A stretch of 64,000 nt of DNA from contig NZ_FNJW01000008.1 in assembly GCF_900102725.1 (NCBI RefSeq), forward strand, positions 992,001 through 1,056,000, written 5' to 3'. A model generated the notes under the pieces. The model ran no database searches and was not told the origin of the DNA. It was given only the letters and a program-made list of their open reading frames with translations. Made by a program: the position numbers and the translations under genes. Position 1 is the first letter of the stretch; every line of letters starts with the position of its first letter. The stretch comes from Carnobacterium viridans. GTDB taxonomy: Bacteria; Bacillota; Bacilli; Lactobacillales; Carnobacteriaceae. Of this stretch, positions 9,559 to 17,668 are shown in pieces.

Positions 9559-10029
9559 TTATTTTTTGTTCCAGTCAATATCAGGTATTTCACTTTTTCC
9601 TATTGATGACCAAATAAGTTGATCTAACGTCTGACGTTTTAGAAAATTTGTGTAGTGGTGATCTGCTTCTTCAAAAGTCGTTACTAAGGTTTTTTCTCCA
9701 TTACTAGCTGGTTCGCCTATATCTGAGAAAACCTGGTTAATCATTCCAGAATTTGGATACGTAACAATCTTACCTTCTAATGCTTCAACAATTTCGAGTA
9801 AGTTTATTTTTTCAGGTTTTTTAGCTAATATAAAACCGCCATTGCTTCCAGGAATCGATGTTGCTAATCCACTAACAACTAACTTTCGAATAATTTTTCT
9901 GATATAAGAATGAGAGGTTCCTTTCAAACGACTATTTAATACATGCGAAGTGATTGGAATATAATTATCTTGAGTAGAAAGCATGGCTAATATACAGATT
10001 GCTTGTTCCAAACCTTTTGTTAACTTCAT
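9559..10029 (-). CDS. Rrf2 family transcriptional regulator
   Basis: A 156-residue winged-helix regulator: N-terminal helix MKLTKGLEQAICILAML, recognition region HSYIRKIIRKLVVSGLATSIPGSNGGFILA and the family block INLLEIVEALEG. The only cysteine is Cys12; the three-cysteine cluster that binds Fe-S in IscR/NsrR is absent, so it is probably not an Fe-S sensor. AAGGGAAACA precedes the ATG. It is the first gene of a two-gene operon with the Pip-type protein, and a palindrome at its likely start site suggests autoregulation. The ligand is unknown. Confidence 0.88.
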   Translation of the reverse strand: MKLTKGLEQAICILAMLSTQDNYIPITSHVLNSRLKGTSHSYIRKIIRKLVVSGLATSIPGSNGGFILAKKPEKINLLEIVEALEGKIVTYPNSGMINQVFSDIGEPASNGEKTLVTTFEEADHHYTNFLKRQTLDQLIWSSIGKSEIPDIDWNKK

Positions 10030-10063
10030 TGTTTCCCTTCTTTCTATTCCCTGTAGATTAATT

Positions 10064-10118
10064 GTGGACTTTAAATGTCCACGACGAATAATATACCTCT
10101 TTCTTTATAAAATTACAA
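10064..10118 (-). promoter_or_regulatory. Promoter and putative operator of the rrf2-pip operon
   Basis: On the minus strand: TTGTAA (10118-10113), 17-base spacer, TATATT (10095-10090). Just downstream, where transcription should begin, lies the interrupted palindrome GTGGACTTTAAATGTCCAC (10064-10082) with 6-base arms. Its position fits a repressor site used by the Rrf2 protein itself. Both elements are read by eye; the repressor assignment is inference. Confidence 0.5.
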
Positions 10119-10224
10119 CTATTTTCTTCTTAAACTTTTGATTCTATAAAAAAGTGAATTTTGCTAGACAAGTTTAACAGTTCAAGCTATCCTAAGTGTA
10201 AAGAAATAAAGGAGTTGATCTGAC

Positions 10225-10569
10225 ATGTTTTTGGACATAACCGAGCTCGCTCAGCAAAAAATCAAACAGACCTGCTCTCATCACACAGGCCAATTGGTAA
10301 TTTATTATGAATCTAGAATCGGCTGTACTTGTGGAAATAATGGTATTTTCTTATTAAAAATCACTCAGCAAAACGATTCAGAATTAGATGCAACTCTAGC
10401 CACTTCTTTAGGTGACTTACCTATTCAAGGGTGGAGCCTTCCTTTTTTAGATGAAAAGATGAAACTAGATTACAATGAAACAAAACATGCTCTTATTCTA
10501 CGTAGCGATAGCGGTCTCATTAATGATAATGTATTAATTCTTAATGACAATAATCAATCTATTTCTTAA
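10225..10569 (+). CDS. HesB-like/Fe-S biogenesis-family protein, first copy
   Basis: A 114-residue protein of the HesB-like (Fe-S_biosyn) family as found in small YqkB-like proteins of Firmicutes. It starts MFLDITELAQQKIKQ and keeps the family core GQLVIYYES, a cysteine pair in GCTCGNNG, and the C-terminal LILRSDSGLINDNVLIL. It is about 40% identical by eye to the next gene, indicating tandem duplication. The classical A-type triple cysteine pattern (C-x64-CxC) is not present, so cluster carrying is not assured. AAAGGAG precedes the ATG. Transcribed divergently from the Rrf2 regulator. Confidence 0.75.
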   Translation: MFLDITELAQQKIKQTCSHHTGQLVIYYESRIGCTCGNNGIFLLKITQQNDSELDATLATSLGDLPIQGWSLPFLDEKMKLDYNETKHALILRSDSGLINDNVLILNDNNQSIS

Positions 10570-10658
10570 GTTTCTTAAACAGAACAGTAGACATCTCTCT
10601 GTTTTTCCTTTATACTTTACTTACTAAATAAAAGTGAATCGAAAATCGGAGGGATTTT

Positions 10659-11006
10659 ATGTTTTTAACCGTAACTGAACCTGCAATAGAACGTATCAAA
10701 ACGATCCAAGCACACTATCCAGGAAAATTGGCTTTATATTATAACCGTATCACTGGTGGATATGCTTGTGGAATTGTAGGAACCTTTTCGCTAAAATTGT
10801 TTACTAACCCTAATGAAGAATTGAATGCCACAATTGATTCAACGATTGGAAAAATAGCCGTTCAACAAGAACGTTTAACTGACTTAAAAGAAAATATTGT
10901 TTTGGATTACAAAAATTCAAAAAACAGTTTAATTTTAAGAAGTGACGCTGGATTAATAAACGATGACGTCACTGTTCTTGACAACGATAATAACAAGCTG
11001 TTTTAA
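10659..11006 (+). CDS. HesB-like/Fe-S biogenesis-family protein, second copy
   Basis: A 115-residue paralogue of the preceding gene: shared MFL.(I/V)TE start, YACGIVGTFSLK in place of the GCTCGNNG segment (one cysteine only), and LILRSDAGLINDDVTVLDND at the end. The single cysteine argues against a simple Fe-S carrier role. CGGAGGGATTTT precedes the ATG. The 89-base gap contains no obvious terminator, so the pair may be co-transcribed. Confidence 0.75.
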   Translation: MFLTVTEPAIERIKTIQAHYPGKLALYYNRITGGYACGIVGTFSLKLFTNPNEELNATIDSTIGKIAVQQERLTDLKENIVLDYKNSKNSLILRSDAGLINDDVTVLDNDNNKLF

Positions 11007-11034
11007 TCGTTATACTATTTAATTAAAACAAGGT

Positions 11035-11165
11035 AGCTCTTCGTCAATGGTGTTGAGAGAACAAAACAACATTTCTTCTGAAATAGACGGTTTTGCTTGT
11101 GGAGAGGCATGGAAACGTCTGAAGCCTGTAACCAATTTAACTAAGTTATCAACACTAAAAAATAT
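11035..11165. repeat. Nested palindromic intergenic repeat, copy 2 (internally deleted)
   Basis: Matches copies 1 and 3 from AGCTCTTCGTCAATGGTGTTGA to GTCTGAAGCCTGTA, then jumps to ACCAATTTAACTAAG and the right end ATCAACACTAAAAA. The missing part is exactly what lies in copy 3 between two CTGTA direct repeats. The element is therefore about 130 rather than 240-250 bases and has lost most of its right arm. Confidence 0.82.
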
Positions 11166-11173
11166 AAAACAAA

Positions 11174-11216
11174 AAAAAGCTGAGACTAAGGATTGATTCC
11201 TTTTTCTCAGCTTTTT
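11174..11216. terminator. Terminator after uvrC (bidirectional)
   Basis: Stem AAAAAGCTGAGA (11174-11185) with TCTCAGCTTTTT (11205-11216). Confidence 0.88.
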
Positions 11217-11223
11217 CTATTTT

Positions 11224-12996
11224 TTATTCTAGACCTTCTTTGATTCTCACAGCTGTTTTTAGCGGAATACCAAGACCGTTTATTTCTTCCACACTGGCTT
11301 CTTTTACATTTTTGACTGATTTGAAATGTTTTAAAACTTTTGTACGTGTTTTTGGTCCAACACCTTCGATACGGTCCAATTTAGAGGACAAACTATTTTT
11401 CCCACGTAATTGGCGATGAAAGGTGATTGCAAAACGGTGGACCTCATCTTGAATCCGTTGGACAAGGTAAAATGCTTGGCTAGTTGGTTTAAGCGTCACC
11501 TTTTGAAGTTCCTCTCCGAAAATAAGCGAAGAAGTTCTATGTTTATCATCTTTCACCATACCTGCTACTGGAATGGATAACCCAAGTTCATTTTCAAGGA
11601 TATTAATCGCTCCATTAACTTGAATTTTCCCACCATCCATCAAAATCAAATCAGGCAATGGTTTACTCTCTTTTAAAAGCCTTGCATAGCGTCTTCGAAT
11701 AACTTCTTCAGTTGTTGCTAATTCATTACTACCAGAAACACTTTTTATTTTGTATTTTCGATAATTACTTTTATCTGGCTTTCCATCCAAAAAGGAAACC
11801 ATCGCCGAAACCGGGTTCGTCCCTTGAATGTTAGAGTGGTCAAAGGCTTCAATGCGACTGACTAAAGGTAAGTTTAACGCTTCTGACAATTCTTTGATTG
11901 CCCCAATTGTTTTACGGTCATCCATCTCAATCAATTGGAATTTTTCGTTTAACGATATTTCACTATTTTTTGTTGCTAAATCCAACATATCTTTTTTACG
12001 TCCTTGGATTGGAACTTTTACCGGAATTTCCAGTACTTCCGATAACGTTTTTGTATCTACACCATTTGGAACCAGTACTTCTTTAGGAAGCAGATGATTG
12101 TCTTCTTGATAAAATTGGACAATATAAGAAGCTAATTCTTCTTGAGGTGTATCGTAACAAGGAAAAATAGTTGCTTCTCGTTTGATTAACGTTGCTTGTC
12201 GAATAAAGAACACTTGAATGGAAATCCAGCCTTTATTCATGTAATAACTGAAAACATCTCTAGTCGTAAAGTCATTGGTAATAATATTTTGTCTTTCTAC
12301 AGTTGTTTCAATGTATTGAATTTGATTACGGTATTCAGCTGCTCGTTCAAAAGCCAGTTCTTCAGCTGCCTGCATCATTTTATTTTTCAATATTTTTTTA
12401 ATTTCTTTTACATCACCATTCAAGAACCGTCTGATTTTGTCGATTTGAGCATCATACTCTTCTTTAGGAATCTCATGATCACAAGGACCAATACATTGCC
12501 CAAGGTGGTAGTACAAACAAGCTCTCTTTTGATATCCATTGCATTTTCTCAATGGGTAAACTTTTTGGATAAACTGTTGAGTCTCACTCGCAGCATATAC
12601 GTTTGGATAAGGGCCGAAATAATAACCTCCATCTCTCTTTACTTCAGATGTAATAATAAGTTGTGGGTCTTTTTCATTTGTAATTTTTAAATAAGGGTAA
12701 CTTGTCCCTTGTTTTAATTTTATATTGTATTTTGGCAAGTGTTTCTTTATTAAGGTAATTTCAAGCAGTAAACACTCTTTATCCGTTGAAGTAATAATGG
12801 TTTCAAAATCAACAATTTCTTCAACCAATAGTTGGGTTTTCCCTTCATGCGTTCCTCTAAAATAAGAACGGACTCTTTTTTTCAAGTTTTTAGCTTTTCC
12901 GATATAAATAATTTCTTTTTCTTTATTTTTCATCAAGTAGCATCCTGGCAAATCAGGAAGCAACAGCAATTTATTATTGATATGTGTACTAACCAT
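11224..12996 (-). CDS. uvrC: Excinuclease ABC subunit C
   Basis: Makes the two incisions in nucleotide-excision repair. The 590-residue protein has an N-terminal GIY-YIG nuclease (PGCYLMKNKEKEIIYIGKAKNLKKR, about residues 16-40), a Cys cluster (CNGYQKRACLYYHLGQCIGPC, about 160-180), a UVR segment (about 205-240), the RNase H-like endonuclease (EAFDHSNIQGTNPVSAMV, LILMDGGKIQVN) and C-terminal helix-hairpin-helix repeats (LDRIEGVGPKTRTKVLKHF). The start is the ATG at 12996, with AAGGGGA upstream; nine in-frame upstream codons lack a better site. Confidence 0.96.
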   Translation of the reverse strand: MVSTHINNKLLLLPDLPGCYLMKNKEKEIIYIGKAKNLKKRVRSYFRGTHEGKTQLLVEEIVDFETIITSTDKECLLLEITLIKKHLPKYNIKLKQGTSYPYLKITNEKDPQLIITSEVKRDGGYYFGPYPNVYAASETQQFIQKVYPLRKCNGYQKRACLYYHLGQCIGPCDHEIPKEEYDAQIDKIRRFLNGDVKEIKKILKNKMMQAAEELAFERAAEYRNQIQYIETTVERQNIITNDFTTRDVFSYYMNKGWISIQVFFIRQATLIKREATIFPCYDTPQEELASYIVQFYQEDNHLLPKEVLVPNGVDTKTLSEVLEIPVKVPIQGRKKDMLDLATKNSEISLNEKFQLIEMDDRKTIGAIKELSEALNLPLVSRIEAFDHSNIQGTNPVSAMVSFLDGKPDKSNYRKYKIKSVSGSNELATTEEVIRRRYARLLKESKPLPDLILMDGGKIQVNGAINILENELGLSIPVAGMVKDDKHRTSSLIFGEELQKVTLKPTSQAFYLVQRIQDEVHRFAITFHRQLRGKNSLSSKLDRIEGVGPKTRTKVLKHFKSVKNVKEASVEEINGLGIPLKTAVRIKEGLE

Positions 12997-13078
12997 ATTA
13001 ACGATTCCCCTTATATTCTTCATTACTTTTTAGCGTAATTCTATAATCTTTATTCACTAGTTTACCATTAAACAGTAA

Positions 13079-13110
13079 AACAACGACAGAATTAATACCC
13101 TGTCGTTGTT
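13079..13110. terminator. Terminator after the 86-residue hypothetical gene
   Basis: Stem AACAACGACAG with CTGTCGTTGTT, T-rich on both strands. Confidence 0.85.
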
Positions 13111-13119
13111 TTTGTCATA

Positions 13120-13380
13120 TTATTTTTTAGTAGAACTAAATAAAAACCAGTTGTTAAATGCACTGTAATCTGAGTAACCTACTAAAATATCTTGGTAAAC
13201 GTATTTCTTTCCAAGCTTATGTTCACCTGATTTGTATTTCTCTTCAATATCTTGTGCCATGGCTTGATACAACTTTTCGATTTGTTCTCCGTCAAGTTGT
13301 CCATATTTATTTTCCCATAATTCTAAAAAAGCTTCTTCATCACTATCTAAATAAAAATCAATTTCGACTTGCTCCGCCAC
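13120..13380 (-). CDS. Hypothetical acidic protein, 86 residues
   Basis: I do not recognise the family. The protein is acidic and rich in aromatic residues (DFYLDSDEEAFLELWENKYG; SDYSAFNNWFLFSS) with no signal peptide, membrane helix or cysteine, so a small soluble helical protein is likely. The start is taken as the GTG at 13380, about 8 bases after AAAAAGG; the GTG at 13389 overlaps that ribosome site. It is the last gene before a terminator, 26 bases behind the 3D-domain protein gene, so the two may be co-transcribed. Confidence 0.6.
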   Translation of the reverse strand: MAEQVEIDFYLDSDEEAFLELWENKYGQLDGEQIEKLYQAMAQDIEEKYKSGEHKLGKKYVYQDILVGYSDYSAFNNWFLFSSTKK

Positions 13381-13406
13381 TTGTCTCACCTTTTTCTAAG
13401 AAAATC

Positions 13407-14588
13407 TTAATTTAAGATATTAATCGTAATTGTTTTTCTGCCGAAATTATTGGCTTGTTGAACGCTTGGGAAATGAATATCAATTTTATTTCCTTTTATT
13501 GCTCCGCCCGTATCGCCAGCGATAAATATTCCATATCCCGGTATTTCAACCATAGAACCTAAAGGTATGACTCTTGGATCTACTGCTATAACCATTGGAT
13601 TGTTTTCTAGATTGATTCCTGTTGCTGTATGAGTACTTAAGTTAGCTTGTTTTGTTGAATAACCTGTTGCAGAAACGACGATTGATTTTCCTTTTGAAGA
13701 CGTCTCTGTACTTTCAGCAGGTGTAGTTGTTGCTGTTGTTGCTGTTGTTTCTTTTTCAACAGTGGATTCTGTTTTTTGGGTTTCTGTTTGATTGTTTGAG
13801 GACTCAGTCGTAGTTGTTGTTACTACCGCTGCTTCTTTTTCTGTTTTTGTTGCAAGTGCTGCTTCAGCTGCTACTTTTTCTGCTGCCGCTTTTTCTTCTT
13901 TTGCCTTAGCCTCTTCTGCTGCTTTTTCTGCTGCTGCGGCAATTCTTGATTCTTCTAATTCACGTTGTTCATCTAACTCATTTAAAATTGTTTGATTTTC
14001 ATCCATTGTTTTTTGAAGGCTAGCCACTTGTGTATCTAGGTCTTCTTTTTGTTCTTTAGCTTCTGCTGTTTGATTTTCCAATAAAGCTAAATCATTTTCT
14101 AATTCATCTTTTAAGTCTGCTAATTCTTGTTTTTCATCTTCAGCAATTTCCAATTGATCGTTTCCTGCTGATTGTAAAGTAACTAAAACATAAGCACGAT
14201 TAAATAAGTCTGTAACACTTTCAGATTCAAATAATGACACGACTACGTTTTGATTTACTTCAGTTGTTTGCATCGATAAGATGCGTTCTTTTGCTTGATC
14301 TAATCGCTCTTTGACAACCTCTTCTTGTTCTGAAACTGTCTCACTTGTTGCTTGAACGGTCTCTTTTAAAACTTCAATTTGAGTAGTTAATTCTTCTAGC
14401 TCACTATTTTTTTCATTTACCTTTGTCAATGCTTTATTGATCTGACTATCAATTTCGGCCATTTCTTTTTCTTTTGTATTTTGTTGCGATTCAATCTCAT
14501 CTAATGTCGCTGCAAAACCAATTGTCGGAATGACATTAACCAATAGTAAAGCCATCATAAGGCTGGAAACTAGTTTTTTTATTCTCAC
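13407..14588 (-). CDS. Secreted coiled-coil protein with C-terminal 3D domain
   Basis: A 393-residue predicted cell-wall enzyme. From the GTG at 14588: signal peptide (RIKKLVSSLMMALLLVN...GFAA, about 1-27), long coiled coil (about 30-225) like that of PcsB/SagA-type hydrolases, an Ala/Lys/Glu-rich and then Thr/Ser-rich linker (about 225-300), and a C-terminal 3D domain (about 300-393). The 3D domain keeps the three Asp motif region: VDPRVIPLGS, GDTGGAIKGNKIDIHF. In the MltA/RpfB-related 3D fold these Asp residues belong to the glycan-cleaving site. GAAGGGTG precedes the GTG. Probably acts on peptidoglycan during growth or separation. Confidence 0.85.
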   Translation of the reverse strand: MRIKKLVSSLMMALLLVNVIPTIGFAATLDEIESQQNTKEKEMAEIDSQINKALTKVNEKNSELEELTTQIEVLKETVQATSETVSEQEEVVKERLDQAKERILSMQTTEVNQNVVVSLFESESVTDLFNRAYVLVTLQSAGNDQLEIAEDEKQELADLKDELENDLALLENQTAEAKEQKEDLDTQVASLQKTMDENQTILNELDEQRELEESRIAAAAEKAAEEAKAKEEKAAAEKVAAEAALATKTEKEAAVVTTTTTESSNNQTETQKTESTVEKETTATTATTTPAESTETSSKGKSIVVSATGYSTKQANLSTHTATGINLENNPMVIAVDPRVIPLGSMVEIPGYGIFIAGDTGGAIKGNKIDIHFPSVQQANNFGRKTITINILN

Positions 14589-14739
14589 AAATTGACAACA
14601 CCCTTCTCTTCTACATTTTAAACTCTCCAATGATTATAACCAATAAAACGCCTTGTTATATTTCTTTACGATTACTTTTTGTTACAAAATCTTTTTTTAG
14701 TGTGCTAAAATTGTAATAATCGTATTAGGAGGATGAAAA

Positions 14740-15219
14740 ATGTCTAAAAAAATCTATTTTGCTAGTCCACTCTTCTCTGAGATGGAAAAAAGTTACAATG
14801 AAAAGCTTGTCCTTAGTATTCGAGAAACTTATCCAGAAATAGATGTCTATGTTCCTCAAGAACAAGGTGAAATAAATGATAAAAATGCTTATGCTGATTC
14901 GATGGCTATTGCTAAATATGATACTGAAGCATTGCTCGCTAGCCAATTAATGGTGGCTGTCTTAGACGGATCCACTATTGATGTCGGAGTTGCTACAGAA
15001 ATTGGTGTTGCTTATCAAGCCGGAATTCCAATTATTGGTCTGTATACTGATTCTCGTCAACAAGGTGCTACTAATCTTCAAAAATTAGCTGCTTTACAAG
15101 AAGTTGCAGAATCTCAATTCTCTTATGTCAATCTTTACACGGTTGGACTTATAAAAATGAATGGCGCTATTTATAGCACTTCAGAAGATTTTATTACAGC
15201 AATCAAAGATTATTTGTAA
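14740..15219 (+). CDS. Nucleoside 2-deoxyribosyltransferase
   Basis: Transfers deoxyribose between nucleobases in nucleoside salvage, a characteristic lactic-acid-bacteria enzyme. The 159-residue length fits. It has the N-terminal YFASPLFSEMEKSYN, the Asp-rich YADSMAIAKYD segment and VATEIGVAYQAGIPIIGLYTDSR, which carries the expected catalytic Glu in the TEIG context. AGGAGG precedes the ATG by seven bases. Single-gene unit ending in a strong terminator; whether it prefers purines or all bases cannot be told. Confidence 0.88.
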   Translation: MSKKIYFASPLFSEMEKSYNEKLVLSIRETYPEIDVYVPQEQGEINDKNAYADSMAIAKYDTEALLASQLMVAVLDGSTIDVGVATEIGVAYQAGIPIIGLYTDSRQQGATNLQKLAALQEVAESQFSYVNLYTVGLIKMNGAIYSTSEDFITAIKDYL

Positions 15220-15230
15220 TTTTTTGTAAC

Positions 15231-15270
15231 AAAAGAGCAATGGAAGCCGTCTGGTTTCCATTGCTCTTTT
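15231..15270. terminator. Bidirectional terminator between ndt and brnQ
   Basis: Stem AAAAGAGCAATGGAAGCC with GGTTTCCATTGCTCTTTT, one G-T pair. Confidence 0.93.
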
Positions 15271-15300
15271 ACATACTTTCTTTTAACTATCTTTTCTATA

Positions 15301-16659
15301 TTAAAGAACCTTTGTTGTTGGTTCAGTAAACCAACTGATGAATAATCCAATTACAAAACCAACTGCTGCTGGAAGAACCCATCCCATTCCAATACTGAAT
15401 AATGGAAGATACTCATTGCAAAATGCCAAAAATTCTTGTATTCCACCAACATTTTGAACATTTTTTGGTAATGCTTTGAATAGATCTGCTACACTTACCA
15501 CTAAAGTAAATGCTGTCGTTGTCACATAGACTACTTGTCTATCCTTGAATAAAGGAGACAACAATGCTAATAAAATCAGTGTAATCGCTAATGGATATAA
15601 GAACATTAAGACTGGCAATGAATACGCAATAATATTTGTTAAGCCAACATTAGCAACTAATGTTGTTAAAACACTAAATACAATAACGTACGCTTTATAG
15701 CTGATTGACCGGGGAAACATTTCTTTAAATGTTTCTGCACAAGCTGTAATTAGTCCAATCGTTGTTTTTAAACAGGCGACTGTTACGATTACAGCCAGTA
15801 ACACACTGCCAAAAGAGCCGAAGTAAAATTGAGAAATTTGTGTCAAGGCAATTCCACCATTTTCTGAAACTGGAAATTGTCCAACACTCATTGTGCCTAA
15901 ATAAGCTAAGCTAGCATAAATGATTCCCATCAAAATAATGCTGATCAGCCCAGATTTGACTGTGTCTTTTGCTATCTCACTTGGTTTAGTTACGCCAAGG
16001 TTTTTAATCGTTTGAACAACGACTATCCCAAAGGCAAGAGAAGCTAATGCATCCATTGTGTTGTACCCTTCAAGAAATCCGCTAACAAAAGGTTGATTGA
16101 CATAGTTACCAGTGATAGGTGCTTCTGCTATTCCTCCCATTGGACGAATAAATGCCGTTAAAATTAAAACACCTAAAAACACCAAAAAGATAGGATTCAA
16201 TACTTTACCAACATATACCAAGATTTTCGTTGGCTTTAAAGAGAGAAATAATGCGACACCATAAAATAAAACAGAAAAAATTGCTAATCCTAATGTTTGA
16301 TAGTTTGCACTGATGTAAGGTGTTATCCCGATTTCATAAGAAACCGTACTTAACCTTGGTAGCGCAAAAAATGGTCCAATTGTTAAATATAAAGCTACTG
16401 TCATAAAATAGCCATAATAAGGATGAATGCGACTAGCTAAATCAAATAACCCATTACTTTTGGAAAGCCCGATAGCAATTACGCCTAAGAATGGCAATCC
16501 TATCCCTGTGACCAAAAAACCTAATGTGGCCCAACTTACATTTGAACCTGCCACTTGCCCCATGTGAACGGGAAATATTAAATTACCAGCTCCAAAAAAT
16601 AAACCAAACAACATGGATCCTATATAAAGATAGGAAGACAAAGTTAATCCTTTTTTCAT
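15301..16659 (-). CDS. brnQ: Branched-chain amino acid transport system II carrier protein
   Basis: Sodium- or proton-coupled importer of leucine, isoleucine and valine. The 452-residue protein has about twelve hydrophobic helices and the LIVCS family opening YIGSMLFGLFFGAGNLIFPVHMGQ, followed by GLPFLGVIAIGLS and ALPRLSTVSYEIG. AAAGGACGG precedes the ATG. No T-box leader is visible in the 100 bases upstream, so amino-acid control, if any, is by another route. Confidence 0.93.
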   Translation of the reverse strand: MKKGLTLSSYLYIGSMLFGLFFGAGNLIFPVHMGQVAGSNVSWATLGFLVTGIGLPFLGVIAIGLSKSNGLFDLASRIHPYYGYFMTVALYLTIGPFFALPRLSTVSYEIGITPYISANYQTLGLAIFSVLFYGVALFLSLKPTKILVYVGKVLNPIFLVFLGVLILTAFIRPMGGIAEAPITGNYVNQPFVSGFLEGYNTMDALASLAFGIVVVQTIKNLGVTKPSEIAKDTVKSGLISIILMGIIYASLAYLGTMSVGQFPVSENGGIALTQISQFYFGSFGSVLLAVIVTVACLKTTIGLITACAETFKEMFPRSISYKAYVIVFSVLTTLVANVGLTNIIAYSLPVLMFLYPLAITLILLALLSPLFKDRQVVYVTTTAFTLVVSVADLFKALPKNVQNVGGIQEFLAFCNEYLPLFSIGMGWVLPAAVGFVIGLFISWFTEPTTKVL

Positions 16660-16763
16660 AAAAAAACCGTCCTTTCTAACGTATCTGCGTTACACGTAAC
16701 TTAAATAATAGCTTTTTTGACTCTCTCCTTCAAGTAAAATTCTTAATACGGTTGATTTTTACT

Positions 16764-16813
16764 AAAAAGATTCTTGATTGTCATGAAAAGACTGACAGCC
16801 AAGAATCTTTTTT
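16764..16813 (-). terminator. Terminator after the broken permease gene
   Basis: AAAAAGATTCTTG with CAAGAATCTTTTTT plus an inner TGTCA/TGACA pair, placed right after the permease stop. Confidence 0.85.
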
Positions 16814-16817
16814 AATC

Positions 16818-17476
16818 TCAGTCTATATGAAGAGATGTTTTCTTTTCTAAATAGTTCTGAAAAATAGTAAATACACTACAAATTACCCAATAAATTAAAG
16901 CAACTAAAATATACATGGTCATATAATCAAATTCTCGTCCCCAAACAATCTTGGCCTGTTGAAAAATTTCTGGAACAGTTATCATAGCCGCTAAAGACGT
17001 TCCTTTAATGAGGTCAAGTAAAACATTACTCATTGGCGGAATGGCGAGCCTCATTGCTTGAGGTATGATGACTTTCTTCATAATAAATGACCATTTTAAC
17101 CCTAGAGCATTAGCGGCTTTCCATTGACCATGATCAATAGAATGCAAAGAAGAACGAATGATTTCCGCACTATATGCTGCAGAACTCAAGCTAAAACCAA
17201 TGATAGCTGCGTTTACAGCTTTAAATTGAATGCCAATAAAAGGAAAACCAAAATATAAAACAAATAAAAAGACTAATGTAGGCGTCCCACGCATAAACGA
17301 AATATAGGTACGTGCAATCATACTTATTATTTTACTTGTGGACATACGCATGATAGCCAATAAAAATCCAATTGTCGTACCAAAAAACATACTAACCATT
17401 GAAATACCTAAAGTGTACCCTAAACCTTTTAAACTATAACCAAAGCTGTCTCGAAAATTTTGTTCTCACTCAACAA
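16818..17476 (-). pseudogene. Amino-acid ABC transporter permease with N-terminal frameshift
   Basis: The intact frame (16818-17399, 193 residues) is a polar-amino-acid permease with the EAA loop ANALGLKWSFIMKKVIIPQA and RGTPTLVFLFVLYFG, but its first ATG lies inside the family's conserved first helix. Upstream in this frame the protein would read FGYSLKGLGYTLGIS before a TGA; the natural N-terminus (LSENKIFETA) lies in the next frame. Restoring one base in the AAA run at 17442-17444 (one T on the coding strand) joins the two into a normal start, with a TTG near 17476 behind TTTGGAG. No binding protein or ATPase gene is adjacent. Either a true decaying gene or a homopolymer sequence error; a shortened product from 17399 is possible but has only a weak AGG upstream. 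Confidence 0.65.
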
Positions 17477-17618
17477 TTTTTCTTTAACTCCAAAAAAAAC
17501 TTGTTGCACCAATATTACTCAATGGTACTCAAAGCACATTATTGTTTTTTTAGATAATAATACAGTTCCAAAAAACTGTTGCACTATTTCAGCAATCAGT
17601 GTTTCTTAACATCAAAAA

Positions 17619-17646
17619 AAACACCCCTACTTGTAGCGAGGTGTTT
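17619..17646 (-). terminator. Terminator after the dehydrogenase gene
   Basis: AACACCCCTAC with GTAGCGAGGTGTT (one mismatch), T-run on the minus strand. Confidence 0.78.
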
Positions 17647-17668
17647 CCCATAGTTATTTTAAAGCAAT

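Noticed and set aside
12196..12690. 164-codon plus-strand frame
   Set aside because: Opposite strand of uvrC; composition typical of an antisense shadow.
13792..13995. Ala/Ser-rich 67-codon frame
   Set aside because: Antisense to the low-complexity linker of the 3D-domain protein.
16660..16760. Possible T-box or other leader before brnQ
   Set aside because: No T-box sequence, specifier loop or antiterminator could be seen; the sequence is too short.
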